Positions 17,525 through 26,889 of a stretch of DNA of 64,000 nt are shown here, in pieces. Origin of the DNA: Alcanivorax sp. DSM 26293 (GTDB lineage: Bacteria; Pseudomonadota; Gammaproteobacteria; Pseudomonadales; Alcanivoracaceae); assembly GCF_900107995.1 (NCBI RefSeq), contig NZ_FNUM01000006.1:186001-250000 (forward strand). Reading direction: 5' to 3'. Below the pieces are notes generated by a model. The model made no database searches. It saw only the letters and a program-made list of their open reading frames with translations, and was not told the origin of the DNA. The position numbers were made by a program, and so were the translations under genes. How positions within the stretch are numbered: the stretch's first letter is position 1; each line of letters begins with the position of its first letter.

Positions 17525-18943
17525 TCAGTCCTGACGAATCCGTTCAACGATCTTGGTGGTGGAGATGTCGTCAATAAAGTCCAGCACCTTCACCTCGCCA
17601 CCGTAGCCCTGAACAAATTCATGGCCGACCACCTGATCCACACTGTAGTCGCCACCCTTCACCAGCACATCCGGCTTGATGGCCTCCAGCAGTGGCTCAG
17701 GGGTATCGGTGTCGAAAGGCACGACCCAGTCCACTACCTCCAGGGCTGCAAGCACTGCCATGCGGCGCTCCAGGGGATTGATGGGACGGCCAGGCCCCTT
17801 CAGGCGGCGGATGGATTCGTCGCCGTTCACTGCCAGTACCAGGCGATCGCCCTGGCGTCGTGCAGAATCCAGATAGCCGACGTGGCCAGCGTGGATGATG
17901 TCGAAGCAGCCATTGGTGAAAACAATCCTTTCCCCCTGGGCCCGGGCATCCTCAATGGCGATCAGTAACTGCTCTTCAGTCATCACCCCGCGGCCCAGAC
18001 CCCCTTCCTGATGCACCGCCCGACGCAACTCCGGGGCAGACACCACGGCAGTGCCCAGCTTGCCGACCACGATACCCGCGGCAATATTGGCCAGCGCCAC
18101 CGCGTCCGCCATATCTGCACCGGCAGCCAGAGACACCGCCAACACCGATATCACGGTATCCCCGGCGCCGGTCACATCGAATACCTCGCGGGCTCGGGCA
18201 GGCAGATGCAGCTCCGGCTGACCATCGCGCAACAGGGTCATCCCCTTTTCGCTGCGGGTCACCAGCAGGGCCTGCAGGTCCAGATCCCGGATCAGTTGCT
18301 GGCCCTTGGCGATCAGATCCTGTTCATCCTTGACCTTCCCCGCCACAGCTTCGAACTCGCTGAGATTGGGCGTCAGCAAGGTAGCGCCACGGTAATGACG
18401 GAAATCGGTACCCTTGGGATCCACCAGGACCGGGACACCGGCCTCCCGGGCCAGGGCAATCAGTCCCGGGCAATCACGCAAGGCCCCTTTGGCGTAATCG
18501 GAGAGAACCAGAGCACCGCAATGGACCAGCTGGTCTTTCACCCTGTCGGCGAAGGGCGCCGGGTCCTGGTCATGGAAGGCTTCCTCGAAATCCAGGCGCA
18601 GCAACTGCTGCTGGCGGCTGATCACCCGCAACTTGGTAATCGTCGGCAAACCGTCGATTTTCTGAAAGTGACAACCCACTTCCGCCGCACCAAGCCGCTC
18701 TTCCAGAATCGCAGCGGCCTCATCATCACCGGTAATTCCCACCAGCTCGGCACGGGCGCCCAGCGCAGCCATATTGAGGGCCACATTGGCGGCCCCGCCG
18801 GGCCGGTCTTCCAACTCGGTTACCCGCACAACAGGTACCGGCGCTTCCGGCGAAATACGCCCGGTCGGGCCGTGCCAGTAACGATCGAGCATGACATCGC
18901 CAGCCACAAGAACGCGGGCCTTGGCAAAAGCGGGAATTTGCAT
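17525..18943 (-). CDS. hldE: Bifunctional heptose kinase/adenylyltransferase HldE
   Basis: 472 aa. The start at CAT 18941-18943 follows GGAGAATCT; the frame stays open upstream but without coding character. Residues 1-320 are a PfkB/ribokinase-type D-glycero-beta-D-manno-heptose-7-phosphate kinase ([11 protein letters not shown] near the start; [25 protein letters not shown]). Residues about 335-472 are the heptose-1-phosphate adenylyltransferase with [14 protein letters not shown]. It makes ADP-heptose for the LPS inner core, used by the WaaC and WaaF enzymes encoded about 11 kb away. Convergent with the AraC gene, 16 bp apart. Confidence 0.96.
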   Translation of the reverse strand: MQIPAFAKARVLVAGDVMLDRYWHGPTGRISPEAPVPVVRVTELEDRPGGAANVALNMAALGARAELVGITGDDEAAAILEERLGAAEVGCHFQKIDGLPTITKLRVISRQQQLLRLDFEEAFHDQDPAPFADRVKDQLVHCGALVLSDYAKGALRDCPGLIALAREAGVPVLVDPKGTDFRHYRGATLLTPNLSEFEAVAGKVKDEQDLIAKGQQLIRDLDLQALLVTRSEKGMTLLRDGQPELHLPARAREVFDVTGAGDTVISVLAVSLAAGADMADAVALANIAAGIVVGKLGTAVVSAPELRRAVHQEGGLGRGVMTEEQLLIAIEDARAQGERIVFTNGCFDIIHAGHVGYLDSARRQGDRLVLAVNGDESIRRLKGPGRPINPLERRMAVLAALEVVDWVVPFDTDTPEPLLEAIKPDVLVKGGDYSVDQVVGHEFVQGYGGEVKVLDFIDDISTTKIVERIRQD

Positions 18944-19165
18944 AGATTCTCCAAAACGCAACAGTGCCGGACTTCGATGCAGTGTAGCATAGGCAAGTAA
19001 CCAGCTAACCTGCTGAAAGGACTCAAGGAAACGGTCACATGAACCGGTGAGGGGCAGAGCCAGTGTAGTGGATCCACCTTTACACTTTGCCGCGGCTACG
19101 CATCCCTCCATCAGACAGGTATCATGTGCGCCAATTAAGCCGACTTCAGGAGCTACAGGAACGCT

Positions 19166-20332
19166 ATGCCGCCTCTTCCCCCCAACATCATGCAAGGTCG
19201 CTGGCTACGCTGGTGGCTGACCCTGTCCTTTGCGGTGATGTTCAGCGGCACCTTCCTGTTCAATTCCCGCATAGGTTTTCTCAACGTGCTGGATGTGCTT
19301 TTCTTCCTGCCGGCACTCACCTTGCTGACCCGCGCCGTGGTCAGCGGCGACTATCGGCTGATGACTTCACCGCTGCTGGTCCCGCTCTACCTGTTTATCG
19401 GTTGGGCCGCTCTGAGTTTCACCTGGGCGGAAGAACCCAATACCTCACGGGCGGTGCGGGGCATGGTGCAGATCATCGTCATGGTGGGTATTTTCCGTTG
19501 GCTGCATCTGTATTTCCGCAACACTTTCAAACAGGCGCTGGCCAATGGCGCCCTCTGCGCCATGGTTGTGGTTACCATGGTGATGATCAGCTACTACACC
19601 ACCCAGCCGCTTAGCAGCCCGCTGTTCAGTGAACCGGCCAACCTGATCTTTCACCTGCCGTCCCTGGACCCCAGCGTCGCGCTGATGGCCATGGTCGCCC
19701 CAACCTTTATTCTTCTCGCTCAGGGAATGGAAGAGGGATTCAGCGGCAAAGGGGGTCGCCGACTGGTGGGCGCCGCCGTGGGCTTTGTCTTCTTGTGCCT
19801 GACTTCCCTGCCTTTGGGCCTGATGGCAGTCATGCTCGCCCTGAGCTGGCTAGCCAGCCGTCAGCGCCGCGCCTGGCTGGCCGTTGTCCCTCTGTTGGCC
19901 GGTGTCTATCTGATGCTGGAGGGGCGTAGCGACTTCACCCTCAGCAACTATTTCCTGCACCCACTGATCGGTAATGGTCTTAATCAGGAGACACTCAACA
20001 GCGTACTGGCCCGGGACAATGACCGTCTGCTCAGCCTGGCACATCCACGAAATCTGTTTGTGTTGCTGATTCATAGCGTAGGCCTGGTCGGGCTGGTGCT
20101 GTTTCTCGCCAGCTGGATCAGCCCTTTTACTGCACTTCTGCAACGGCAGATCAACTGGCATGAAGACGCGGCCTATTCCATCGCCGTTCTACCCGGTCTT
20201 TTCATGGCATTTTCCGCTGGTGCCTTCCTGCTGGTGCCCTTTCATGCCAGCTGGCTCAGTGTCTGGTTGCCTCTGGCCCTGTTACTGGCCCGGCTGAGCG
20301 AGCGTCCTTCAATCAGGCCCAATAGCCGATAG
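19166..20332 (+). CDS. O-antigen ligase/polymerase-like membrane protein (first copy)
   Basis: 388 aa, about ten to eleven hydrophobic helices. A periplasmic stretch near residues 285-305 ([19 protein letters not shown]) contains an H-P-R-N segment reminiscent of the H-x-H/N loop of O-antigen ligase (WaaL/Wzy) proteins. AGGAACGCT precedes the ATG. It starts a four-gene plus-strand run with lpxL (18-bp gap), a second ligase-like gene and GT25. Function as WaaL is inferred from topology and its place in the LPS region; it may instead be a related polymerase. Confidence 0.7.
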   Translation: MPPLPPNIMQGRWLRWWLTLSFAVMFSGTFLFNSRIGFLNVLDVLFFLPALTLLTRAVVSGDYRLMTSPLLVPLYLFIGWAALSFTWAEEPNTSRAVRGMVQIIVMVGIFRWLHLYFRNTFKQALANGALCAMVVVTMVMISYYTTQPLSSPLFSEPANLIFHLPSLDPSVALMAMVAPTFILLAQGMEEGFSGKGGRRLVGAAVGFVFLCLTSLPLGLMAVMLALSWLASRQRRAWLAVVPLLAGVYLMLEGRSDFTLSNYFLHPLIGNGLNQETLNSVLARDNDRLLSLAHPRNLFVLLIHSVGLVGLVLFLASWISPFTALLQRQINWHEDAAYSIAVLPGLFMAFSAGAFLLVPFHASWLSVWLPLALLLARLSERPSIRPNSR

Positions 20333-20350
20333 ATCTGTTCCGAGTCTTGC

Positions 20351-21265
20351 ATGGGAAAACGTACAAACCGCCCTACCCGATTGTCTGATCCCAGACTGTA
20401 CCCTTCCTGGATCGGTGTGGGACTGTTCTGGCTGGTTGGCCAGCTCCCCTGGAACTTTTTGCTGGCGACAGGCAGAGGGCTCGGGCATCTGGCATGGCGA
20501 CTGGCAAAAAGACGCAGCCACATCGCCCGTACCAACATCCGGCTTTGCTTTCCTGAATTAACCCCTGAGGAGCAGGAGAATCTCGCCCGCCGCAGCGTGA
20601 TCAGCACCGGCGAGGCCATCCTGGAAATGGCCGGCAGCTTCAGCAATCACCGCATCGATCTGGATAAGCGCCTGGTGATCAAGGGAATGGAGCATATTGA
20701 ACGGGCTCGCGCTGACGGCAAAGGAGTCCTGTTGTTGGGAATGCACTTCAACAGCCTTGATGTGGGATCGCGGCTGCTTGGATATCTGATGGATTTCTAC
20801 GCCGTTTACCGGCCCAATGACAATCTGGTCATCGACCGTTTGATCAATCAGGGCCGCGGCAACTACCTGAAAGGCAATGTTCCCCGCAGCGATATCCGGC
20901 AAATGATTCGTCTGCTCCGCAATGGCGAAGTGCTCTGGTACGCACCGGATCAGGACTACGGCATCGCCCACGCGGTATTCGTACCGTTCTTTGGTATCCC
21001 CGCCGCCACCATCACCGCCACCAGCCGCATTGCCAGAATGGGCAAGGCTCGCGTTATCCCCACGGCTCACTACCGCCTGCCCGGCGGCCGTTACCAGATT
21101 GAATTCGGTCCGCCACTGGAGAATTTCCCCAGCGGCGATGAAGAAGCCGATACCGCTCGCATAAACCGGACAATTGAGCATTATGTGCGCAAACACCCGG
21201 AGCAGTATTTGTGGGTGCACAAGCGATTCAAGCATCAACCCGCCGGCCAGCCAAAGCGTTATTAA
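20351..21265 (+). CDS. lpxL: Lipid A biosynthesis lauroyl-type acyltransferase
   Basis: 304 aa inner-membrane enzyme of the LpxL/LpxM (HtrB/MsbB) family. The catalytic H-x4-D motif is HFNSLD (about residues 132-137), followed by VYRPNDN and by WYAPDQDYG, both family landmarks. An N-terminal membrane anchor (WIGVGLFWLVGQLPWNFLLA) is present. It adds a secondary acyl chain to Kdo-lipid A. Whether it is the LpxL or LpxM type cannot be decided from motifs. The TAA overlaps the ATG of the next gene. Confidence 0.92.
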   Translation: MGKRTNRPTRLSDPRLYPSWIGVGLFWLVGQLPWNFLLATGRGLGHLAWRLAKRRSHIARTNIRLCFPELTPEEQENLARRSVISTGEAILEMAGSFSNHRIDLDKRLVIKGMEHIERARADGKGVLLLGMHFNSLDVGSRLLGYLMDFYAVYRPNDNLVIDRLINQGRGNYLKGNVPRSDIRQMIRLLRNGEVLWYAPDQDYGIAHAVFVPFFGIPAATITATSRIARMGKARVIPTAHYRLPGGRYQIEFGPPLENFPSGDEEADTARINRTIEHYVRKHPEQYLWVHKRFKHQPAGQPKRY

Positions 21266-22443
21266 TGACTACCTTTAAAGAACCTCGCACCTACCGTTTT
21301 TTTTCGGTCTGGATAACCTCAGGCTTGGTGCTCTATCTCTGCGGTTTTTTCCTCGCTCCATCAAGCAAGGCACAGTATCTCACTCTATATATAGGCCTCA
21401 TCCTACCAGCCCTATACTTTTCTCTTTGGCAGGGAAAACGCTATTTTCTTTTAGAAGACCGCACCTTGCTATGGGTACTGGCCATCACCCTGGCTCTCTA
21501 TCTTCCCAGCCTATGGGTTACAGGAGATGCCCTGGATACCCTTAGGAAGAACCTGAAGGGAGTAGTATTCGTAATGAGTCTCGCTGTAGCTGTGCGGCAT
21601 CTTCACATGCACTATCCAGCTCTCGCAGCTCGTATTCCTGCCATTTTATTCGCTTCAAGCCTTGCAGCCCTGTGCCTTTTTTATGTCGTTCTCGCTCAGC
21701 AAGGCCTGCTCAGCAATGGCAATATCGGCATGGGCAATCTGGGCGACAACCCCAACGAGGCCGGCCTTGCTCTGTCAGTAGGGCTTCTTATCCTCGCTAT
21801 TCATTTGATAAAGCAACCTAGCATTACAGGCTTCCTGCTTGTCATCACATTCGTGCTAGCCATTTACCTGGCCAATAGCCGCTCGGCAATGCTGGGCCTG
21901 GCTGTTACATTACCGTTTGCTTTTCTATTCGAGCAACAGCAACGTAAACTCGCAATCACTTACCTGCTCGCCTGTATAATTGGAGCTGGCATTATTGTTA
22001 TTTTAATGCTGCAAGGCATACTTGATGGTGAGAGGCTATTGAGTAGCCGCCCCTCTCTATGGGCCGAGTTTCTCAGCCACTACTCAAACTTCAATTTATG
22101 GTGGGGAAGTGGCCTTGCCGGCAGCATTACCGTTTTTTCCAACGTACAGGGAGTCAAGCTGGAGCCCCATAGCCTCTACTTCGCACTGGTATTACGCGGA
22201 GGCCTGCTGGCGGCAGCCCTCTATGTTATTTTGGTTATTTTGGCGATCCAAAAGCATACTTCTTCAACTCCAGCTAATAATATCTGGCTCTATATACTTC
22301 TCTTTGGTTTGGTCACCCAGGGATTTGAAGGGGTCTATCCTGTGCGCCCACCAAACAGTTTCTGGCTGTATACCTGGATTCCCATCCTTATGCTAATAAT
22401 GAACACGAACAGAGAGTACAGACCCCGGCATGAGCAGCTCTGA
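21265..22443 (+). CDS. O-antigen ligase family protein (second copy)
   Basis: 392 aa from ATG 21265, which overlaps the lpxL stop (TAATG). It has about eleven hydrophobic helices. The NPNEAGLALSVG and ANSRSAMLGLAVTLPFAF segments and the late periplasmic loop ending EPHSLYFALVLRGGLLAA match the Wzy_C/O-antigen-ligase pattern, where the EPHS/PHN histidine is functionally important. It is visibly richer in A/T and in rare codons (ATA, TTA, CTA) than its neighbours, which suggests later acquisition. Ends inside the start of the GT25 gene (14-bp overlap). Confidence 0.82.
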   Translation: MTTFKEPRTYRFFSVWITSGLVLYLCGFFLAPSSKAQYLTLYIGLILPALYFSLWQGKRYFLLEDRTLLWVLAITLALYLPSLWVTGDALDTLRKNLKGVVFVMSLAVAVRHLHMHYPALAARIPAILFASSLAALCLFYVVLAQQGLLSNGNIGMGNLGDNPNEAGLALSVGLLILAIHLIKQPSITGFLLVITFVLAIYLANSRSAMLGLAVTLPFAFLFEQQQRKLAITYLLACIIGAGIIVILMLQGILDGERLLSSRPSLWAEFLSHYSNFNLWWGSGLAGSITVFSNVQGVKLEPHSLYFALVLRGGLLAAALYVILVILAIQKHTSSTPANNIWLYILLFGLVTQGFEGVYPVRPPNSFWLYTWIPILMLIMNTNREYRPRHEQL

Positions 22444-23206
22444 ACAACGATATAATATCCTGGCCATAGCTCAACCCACCGAGGTAGAGCGCAGAAAGCA
22501 TCTTGATAAGATGCTTTCGTCACTCGGCATGCACTACGAGCTGGTCAAAACGTCCCCACCGGTTCCGGCAAATAAGTGGCATGAGGTGGGGTTCAACCAC
22601 AAAAAATCCAGAGCACTTCTCGGCAGGGATTTATCTTGTGGTGAAATCGGTTGCTTTCTCAGCCACCGGGCAGCCTGGAAGGCGGCGGCAGCCTCAGATC
22701 GCCCTTCACTAATCCTGGAAGGTGATGCGCAGCTGGACAATAACTCCCGGAATGTCTGTGAAATGCTGATTGATGGGAGAGCCAGCTGGGAGCTGGCCAT
22801 GCTTTACTACTCCAAATGCATCCCGTCCGTCTGGCATCAGCAGCGCCTGGACAGCACCTTCCGGCTTGCCAAGTTCGCCAACCGTAGAGCCTACTGTCTA
22901 GCCGCCTACATGCTAACTCCTGCCGGCGCCCAAAAACTGGTTGAGCTCAGCGAGAGCTTTCATTTACCGGCAGATGATTTCGTCTCCGGAGGCTGGATCC
23001 GTAAGGACCTGGACATGTTTGCCATTGTCCCCAAGGCTGCGGGGCTGTGTCCCGTCCAATCAGACAAATCCAATCTCGAAGACGACCGACAACAGAACAA
23101 GACCCGCAAACACAAGAAAAAAGACAACTCTCGTTTCTTTCGTCGGTTGGAGCTATATCTGCGGGAACTTGGCCAGCGTTACCGTCCACCGCGGAAAAGC
23201 CTCTAG
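22430..23206 (+). CDS. Glycosyltransferase family 25 (LPS biosynthesis)
   Basis: 258 aa cytosolic enzyme. Family landmarks: LSCGEIGCFLSHRAAW (about 69-84), then ILEGDAQL in place of the usual L-E-D-D acidic motif, then YCLAAYMLTPAGAQKL. The C-terminus is basic (NKTRKHKKKDNSRFFRR), which may hold it to the membrane. GT25 enzymes add galactose or other sugars to LOS/LPS core. The second acidic residue of the D-x-D-type motif is displaced (EGDA). Translationally coupled to the ligase-like gene, so both may act on the same outer core. Confidence 0.87.
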   Translation: MSSSEQRYNILAIAQPTEVERRKHLDKMLSSLGMHYELVKTSPPVPANKWHEVGFNHKKSRALLGRDLSCGEIGCFLSHRAAWKAAAASDRPSLILEGDAQLDNNSRNVCEMLIDGRASWELAMLYYSKCIPSVWHQQRLDSTFRLAKFANRRAYCLAAYMLTPAGAQKLVELSESFHLPADDFVSGGWIRKDLDMFAIVPKAAGLCPVQSDKSNLEDDRQQNKTRKHKKKDNSRFFRRLELYLRELGQRYRPPRKSL

Positions 23207-23225
23207 CCACCGAGGCCTCAGCACT

Positions 23226-23735
23226 TTAACGCAAGGACTTGATCGTCTTTGCCGGCACGCCACCCACCAGTGTAAAAGCCGGTACGTTGCCGGTCACAAC
23301 CGCACCGGCAGCAACAACGCTGCCCTCGCCGATCTCCACACCTGCAGTAATAATTGCCCCGGCACCGAGCCACACATCATCACCAAGGGTGATCGGCGCG
23401 CCGGTTGTGCCACGGCGACCTTTCTCGTTGAGATAAAGACTGTGCTGAGCCCCTTCAAAGCAGACCCTGGGGCCGATACGACATCGTTCACCAAGAGTGA
23501 TTGGTGCTTTCGGGCAGGCGAAGCGGACTTCGGTATTGATAAAACAGCCCTTGCCAATGCGAACATTGCTGGCACCGCCAATCGGGCGCAGCACCACAGG
23601 ACCATAGACCGTGGAACGTCCCTGCATATCAAAACCGGCAGCCTTGAGAAGCAGCCAGCGCCACTTGTCACTGAACCGCAGGCGAGGCAAGTGGTTGGCC
23701 AGCCCCAGAAACACGAACTCACGAAGGGTTTGCAT
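23226..23735 (-). CDS. Hexapeptide-repeat acyltransferase (WbbJ/LacA-like)
   Basis: 169 aa left-handed beta-helix protein with repeated [ILV]-G-x4 units (VRIGKGCFI, ITLGERCRIGP, ITLGDDVWLGAGAIITAGVEIGEGSVVAAGAVVTGNVPAFTLVGG, quoted in parts). The DDVWLGAGA catalytic region and the closing GVPAKTIK are typical of sugar O-acetyltransferases. ATG at 23735 overlaps the sulfotransferase region by a few bases, with AGAGGG upstream. Last gene of the long LPS core operon; likely acetylates a core sugar. Confidence 0.88.
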   Translation of the reverse strand: MQTLREFVFLGLANHLPRLRFSDKWRWLLLKAAGFDMQGRSTVYGPVVLRPIGGASNVRIGKGCFINTEVRFACPKAPITLGERCRIGPRVCFEGAQHSLYLNEKGRRGTTGAPITLGDDVWLGAGAIITAGVEIGEGSVVAAGAVVTGNVPAFTLVGGVPAKTIKSLR

Positions 23736-23737
23736 GA

Positions 23738-24514
23738 TCAAAGCCCTCTGTCACGGAAATAGCGTCGGCGCTTGCCGATAAACCGCAGCTTCTGTTCCAG
23801 ATGCTTCCAGAACTCGGAAGAGTCGGAATAACGACAGGGAAAGGTCTCGGCTGTCACCCCCTCCAGCTGCGCCTGCCAGTCATTATTGCTTTCGTAACCA
23901 TGGGTGATCAGATCCTGCACCAGCTGAGGGTAACGCTGTAGCTGCTGCTTCAGACGTGGCAGATGCTCCCGCCAACCGGCGATCCGCGACAGATCCACCT
24001 GGCGCAGCCCGCCAAGCGCATTCTGGGCATCTTCACCAGCCTCAGCCACTTCGTGAAATCGATCAAAATCATGGCTTCGTTGAAGAAAAGGGAAGATGTC
24101 TTCCATACGTTGCTGCACGCCTTTGGGGTCACTGACCAGATCCTCGTAGCGCAGCACCATCACCCTGGGGTGGGCCTGGATTTCCGTTATAGCTTTTTCT
24201 GCCCGCTTCCATACCGGATAGTTGCAGAAATACATGCCAGGCCAGGCCTTGTGCATGCTGCAGATCACCGAGCGGGGGTCCCGCATCATGGCAATGACAT
24301 AAAGATTTGGGTCACGCTCAAGCAGCGGCGCCATCCACAAGGCATCGTTGGGTTTTTTCGAAAGCCGCAGCCCACTTGCCTGGGGCTTCACCTTGAAGAT
24401 AGTTTCCTCATGCTCCGAGTGGCCCTCATGGGGATAGCAGGCCACCAGCATTTCCGCCATGAGAGTTGTGCCACTGCGCGGGCATCCGACTACATGCAGA
24501 TAGGTCGCACTCAT
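23738..24514 (-). CDS. Sulfotransferase family protein
   Basis: 258 aa cytosolic enzyme. The PAPS 5'-phosphosulfate loop is VVGCPRSGTTLMAE (about 8-21) and the 3'-phosphate motif is MMRDPRSVICSMHKAW (about 76-91), with a downstream RYEDLVSDP segment. These are the standard sulfotransferase motifs. It sits in the core LPS operon between a glycosyltransferase and an acetyltransferase, so sulfation of a core sugar is the simplest reading (inference). ATGA overlap with the preceding glycosyltransferase gene. Confidence 0.88.
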   Translation of the reverse strand: MSATYLHVVGCPRSGTTLMAEMLVACYPHEGHSEHEETIFKVKPQASGLRLSKKPNDALWMAPLLERDPNLYVIAMMRDPRSVICSMHKAWPGMYFCNYPVWKRAEKAITEIQAHPRVMVLRYEDLVSDPKGVQQRMEDIFPFLQRSHDFDRFHEVAEAGEDAQNALGGLRQVDLSRIAGWREHLPRLKQQLQRYPQLVQDLITHGYESNNDWQAQLEGVTAETFPCRYSDSSEFWKHLEQKLRFIGKRRRYFRDRGL

Positions 24515-25464
24515 TTACCGGCTCCCAGCAATCGTACTTTATCCCGCCAGTTCGGCGATGGGGCGGTCTTGATATCCGCCGCCAGCAGGGCGGGGAAGGT
24601 GGCAGCCCGACAGGCCCAGGTATGCTTCTCCCTGACAACGACCTGCCCTGCCCGGGCAATCGCCGCCGCTTTATCCGGATTGGAATGAAGCCATTGCAAC
24701 TTTTCATGCAGTTCGGCTTCACTGTCGTACAAGACAATATTTTCGTTTTCCACGAAACCCAGCTCCTGCTGCTCCAGGGCCGGTTGCCGCCAGGCCAACA
24801 GCACACATCCCGCCGCCATGGCTTCAAAATTCTTGATCATGTATTCGTTGAAGCCAATGTCCGCACTGACAAACACCCGAATCGTATTAAGCAACCGGTT
24901 ATAAGGCTCACCCGGTTCTGCACGCAAAAGCTGCACCTTGCCGAGCTTCTCCTGTCTGAGCAAAAAACGCTTTCGTTTTTTGTAGACCTTGTTTTTTACG
25001 CGGCCCACAAATGCAGATTCGACAGTGCGCTCCAGACCCAGATCGGAAATAGTGTTGCCGTCGTAGCCTTTGGGAAGGAAGCAGGCATCAATCCCTTCAT
25101 CACGGAGTTGTTGCGCCAGGCCGGCACCGGAAACAATGATTCTTGCTCTTCCAAGGTCGCGAAGCACGGCGGGATAACGATGATACCACTCGCTGGTAGG
25201 AACGTTATTCTGACAAACATCATGATCAAAGATCACTAGCCCGGGCGCCTGTTTCAGGCAAGAGTAGCGCTTGCCAAGCCGACGCAGATTGGTATCCGCG
25301 ATGACGCGATCATAGCCACTGAAATCTGCCTCATTGAAATAGACTTCCAGTCCATGCTCGCGGGTCACTTCCACGTGATCGAAATCAAAGTACTGCTTTG
25401 CCGCTTCCCAAATGGGGCGCGTCACCATCAGCTTGCCGTCAGTGGACACAACCAGGGTTTTCAT
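24511..25464 (-). CDS. Glycosyltransferase of the LPS core cluster
   Basis: 317 aa from ATG 25464, which overlaps the stop of the upstream kinase gene (ATGA). A Rossmann-like N-terminal half leads to a C-terminal nucleotide-sugar domain with SADIGFNEYMIKNFEAMAAGC, resembling the E-x7-E region of GT-B (GT4/Glycos_transf_1_2-like) enzymes. I do not recognise a named subtype. A basic patch KNKVYKKRKRFLLR lies mid-protein. Its neighbours make an LPS core role likely; donor and acceptor are unknown. Confidence 0.75.
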   Translation of the reverse strand: MKTLVVSTDGKLMVTRPIWEAAKQYFDFDHVEVTREHGLEVYFNEADFSGYDRVIADTNLRRLGKRYSCLKQAPGLVIFDHDVCQNNVPTSEWYHRYPAVLRDLGRARIIVSGAGLAQQLRDEGIDACFLPKGYDGNTISDLGLERTVESAFVGRVKNKVYKKRKRFLLRQEKLGKVQLLRAEPGEPYNRLLNTIRVFVSADIGFNEYMIKNFEAMAAGCVLLAWRQPALEQQELGFVENENIVLYDSEAELHEKLQWLHSNPDKAAAIARAGQVVVREKHTWACRAATFPALLAADIKTAPSPNWRDKVRLLGAGK

Positions 25465-26885
25465 AACCAACTCTCGATGGATTGGATTCGCGCGTCGTAC
25501 AACGCCTGAAATTCCTGACGGGCTTGCGGTGCCAGCGCCTCGCGGGGACGCCAGCTTTCAAAGAGCCGCTCGCGCTGCGCCGCCAGATCCTGTTCCAAAC
25601 CACGACCCGGCTCCCGGCTCATGCCATCCAGATCCAGCACCTGCAGTTCCCCGTCACGGAACAGAAAATTTGTGTACTTGCTGTCACCGTGACTGAATGC
25701 CATCAGACGCATCACCGCAAAAAAATCCGCCATCTGACTCAACGCACGGCTTCGCAAGATCCCGCCATCTTCACAGATCTCCGGCAGCATTTTTCCCTGT
25801 GCATTGCGGCAAACCAGATACTCTCGATCGGTTAATCCGGCCTGCTTGCTGGACAGATAACAAACCGCTTGCGGTGTTTCCACATGCACCAGACCCAGGT
25901 AGGCGGCATTGAGCCAGGAGTTTCTTGCCCGGCTCTTGAACTGACGCGCCAGTTTTTTCCAGGCACTTTTCACGTTATACCGCTTAATAACCAGGCTTTC
26001 ACCATGAAGGCGAACCCGACCGACGGTGGCGCTGTTGCCGTCCTTCAACCGCTCACTGTCTTCCAGCAGCGCATCCAGACCATGGTCGAGCAAGGCATCA
26101 ATCAGTGACTGATCCTGACGTCGCCCCATACCGGTATATCCCTTGCCATCCAGCTCCACAAATTCGGTACAGTTTCGCAGGGACTTTTTAACCAGTTTGC
26201 GCAAACGTGCCTGGCGTGTTTTTTTCAGGCAGTCTGCCAGCTGCTGTGGCGAAAACGCATCTCCGTAGGCGTCCGCAACCTGTTGCGCGGAAGGGAGGGA
26301 TAGAGGAGGAAACTGGGCAAGCAGCAGTGACAGGTTGGCCAGGGCCTTGCTCTTCTCTACGGGAGCATCAGCCACCTCCACATCCCCCGCATCAATCACA
26401 TGCCAACTACCTTCGGCTGAAATAAAGTTATCCAGATGGATATCATTTTGCACCACACCCTGGCGGTGCATGTTGCGGGTCAGCGCCACCAGCTCCAGTA
26501 CCAGACCAGGGATCTCCCCTGCAGACATTTTTTGCAAACGCACCTTGGCCGACATCTGCCCCAAATGTTCCAGTACCAGCAAGGCTGCCTCACCGGGGTA
26601 ATCCCGCAACAATACCCGGGGGGCAGGCACCTGCTTTTCAGCCAATGCCGCCAGTCGTTGGTGCTCGGTTTGTACCTCGCGGCGGGAGCGGGGGTGTGCA
26701 GAAAACAGCTTGATAATCACTGGCTGCCCATCCAGCAGCCCGGAATAGACAGCGCGTCGTTCCGGCATGAAACGCAGCAAGGCTTGCAGCTCCAGCACAT
26801 GCCCATGCGGAGTCAGCGTCACCGGCAAAGCGGTTTCACGGCTGGCCAGCAGGGTTGCGGTGGGGTCCCGTGACGAATCCGCCAT
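25461..26885 (-). CDS. Double-kinase-domain LPS core kinase (InaA/WaaP-like)
   Basis: 474 aa from ATG 26885, 5 nt after the waaP stop. Two protein-kinase-like lobes appear in tandem. The first (about 30-210) has NMHRQGVVQNDIHLDNFI and VIDAGDVEVAD. The second (about 270-455) has RVRLHGESLVIKRYN (likely the ATP-lysine strand), AFSHGDSKYTNFLF and LQVLDLDGMS. These are the HxD-x-x-x-x-N and D-x-D/G pairs of the Kdo/WaaP kinase superfamily. A long kinase occupies the same place in the Pseudomonas core cluster. It probably phosphorylates heptose or acts on core assembly; targets are inferred. Confidence 0.78.
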   Translation of the reverse strand: MADSSRDPTATLLASRETALPVTLTPHGHVLELQALLRFMPERRAVYSGLLDGQPVIIKLFSAHPRSRREVQTEHQRLAALAEKQVPAPRVLLRDYPGEAALLVLEHLGQMSAKVRLQKMSAGEIPGLVLELVALTRNMHRQGVVQNDIHLDNFISAEGSWHVIDAGDVEVADAPVEKSKALANLSLLLAQFPPLSLPSAQQVADAYGDAFSPQQLADCLKKTRQARLRKLVKKSLRNCTEFVELDGKGYTGMGRRQDQSLIDALLDHGLDALLEDSERLKDGNSATVGRVRLHGESLVIKRYNVKSAWKKLARQFKSRARNSWLNAAYLGLVHVETPQAVCYLSSKQAGLTDREYLVCRNAQGKMLPEICEDGGILRSRALSQMADFFAVMRLMAFSHGDSKYTNFLFRDGELQVLDLDGMSREPGRGLEQDLAAQRERLFESWRPREALAPQARQEFQALYDARIQSIESWL

Positions 26886-26889
26886 CAGC

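Noticed and set aside
18944-19195. N-terminal extension of the hldE frame upstream of 18943
   Set aside because: Family proteins begin at the MQIPAF start, which has a good ribosome site; the extension shows no homologous features and crosses the promoter region.
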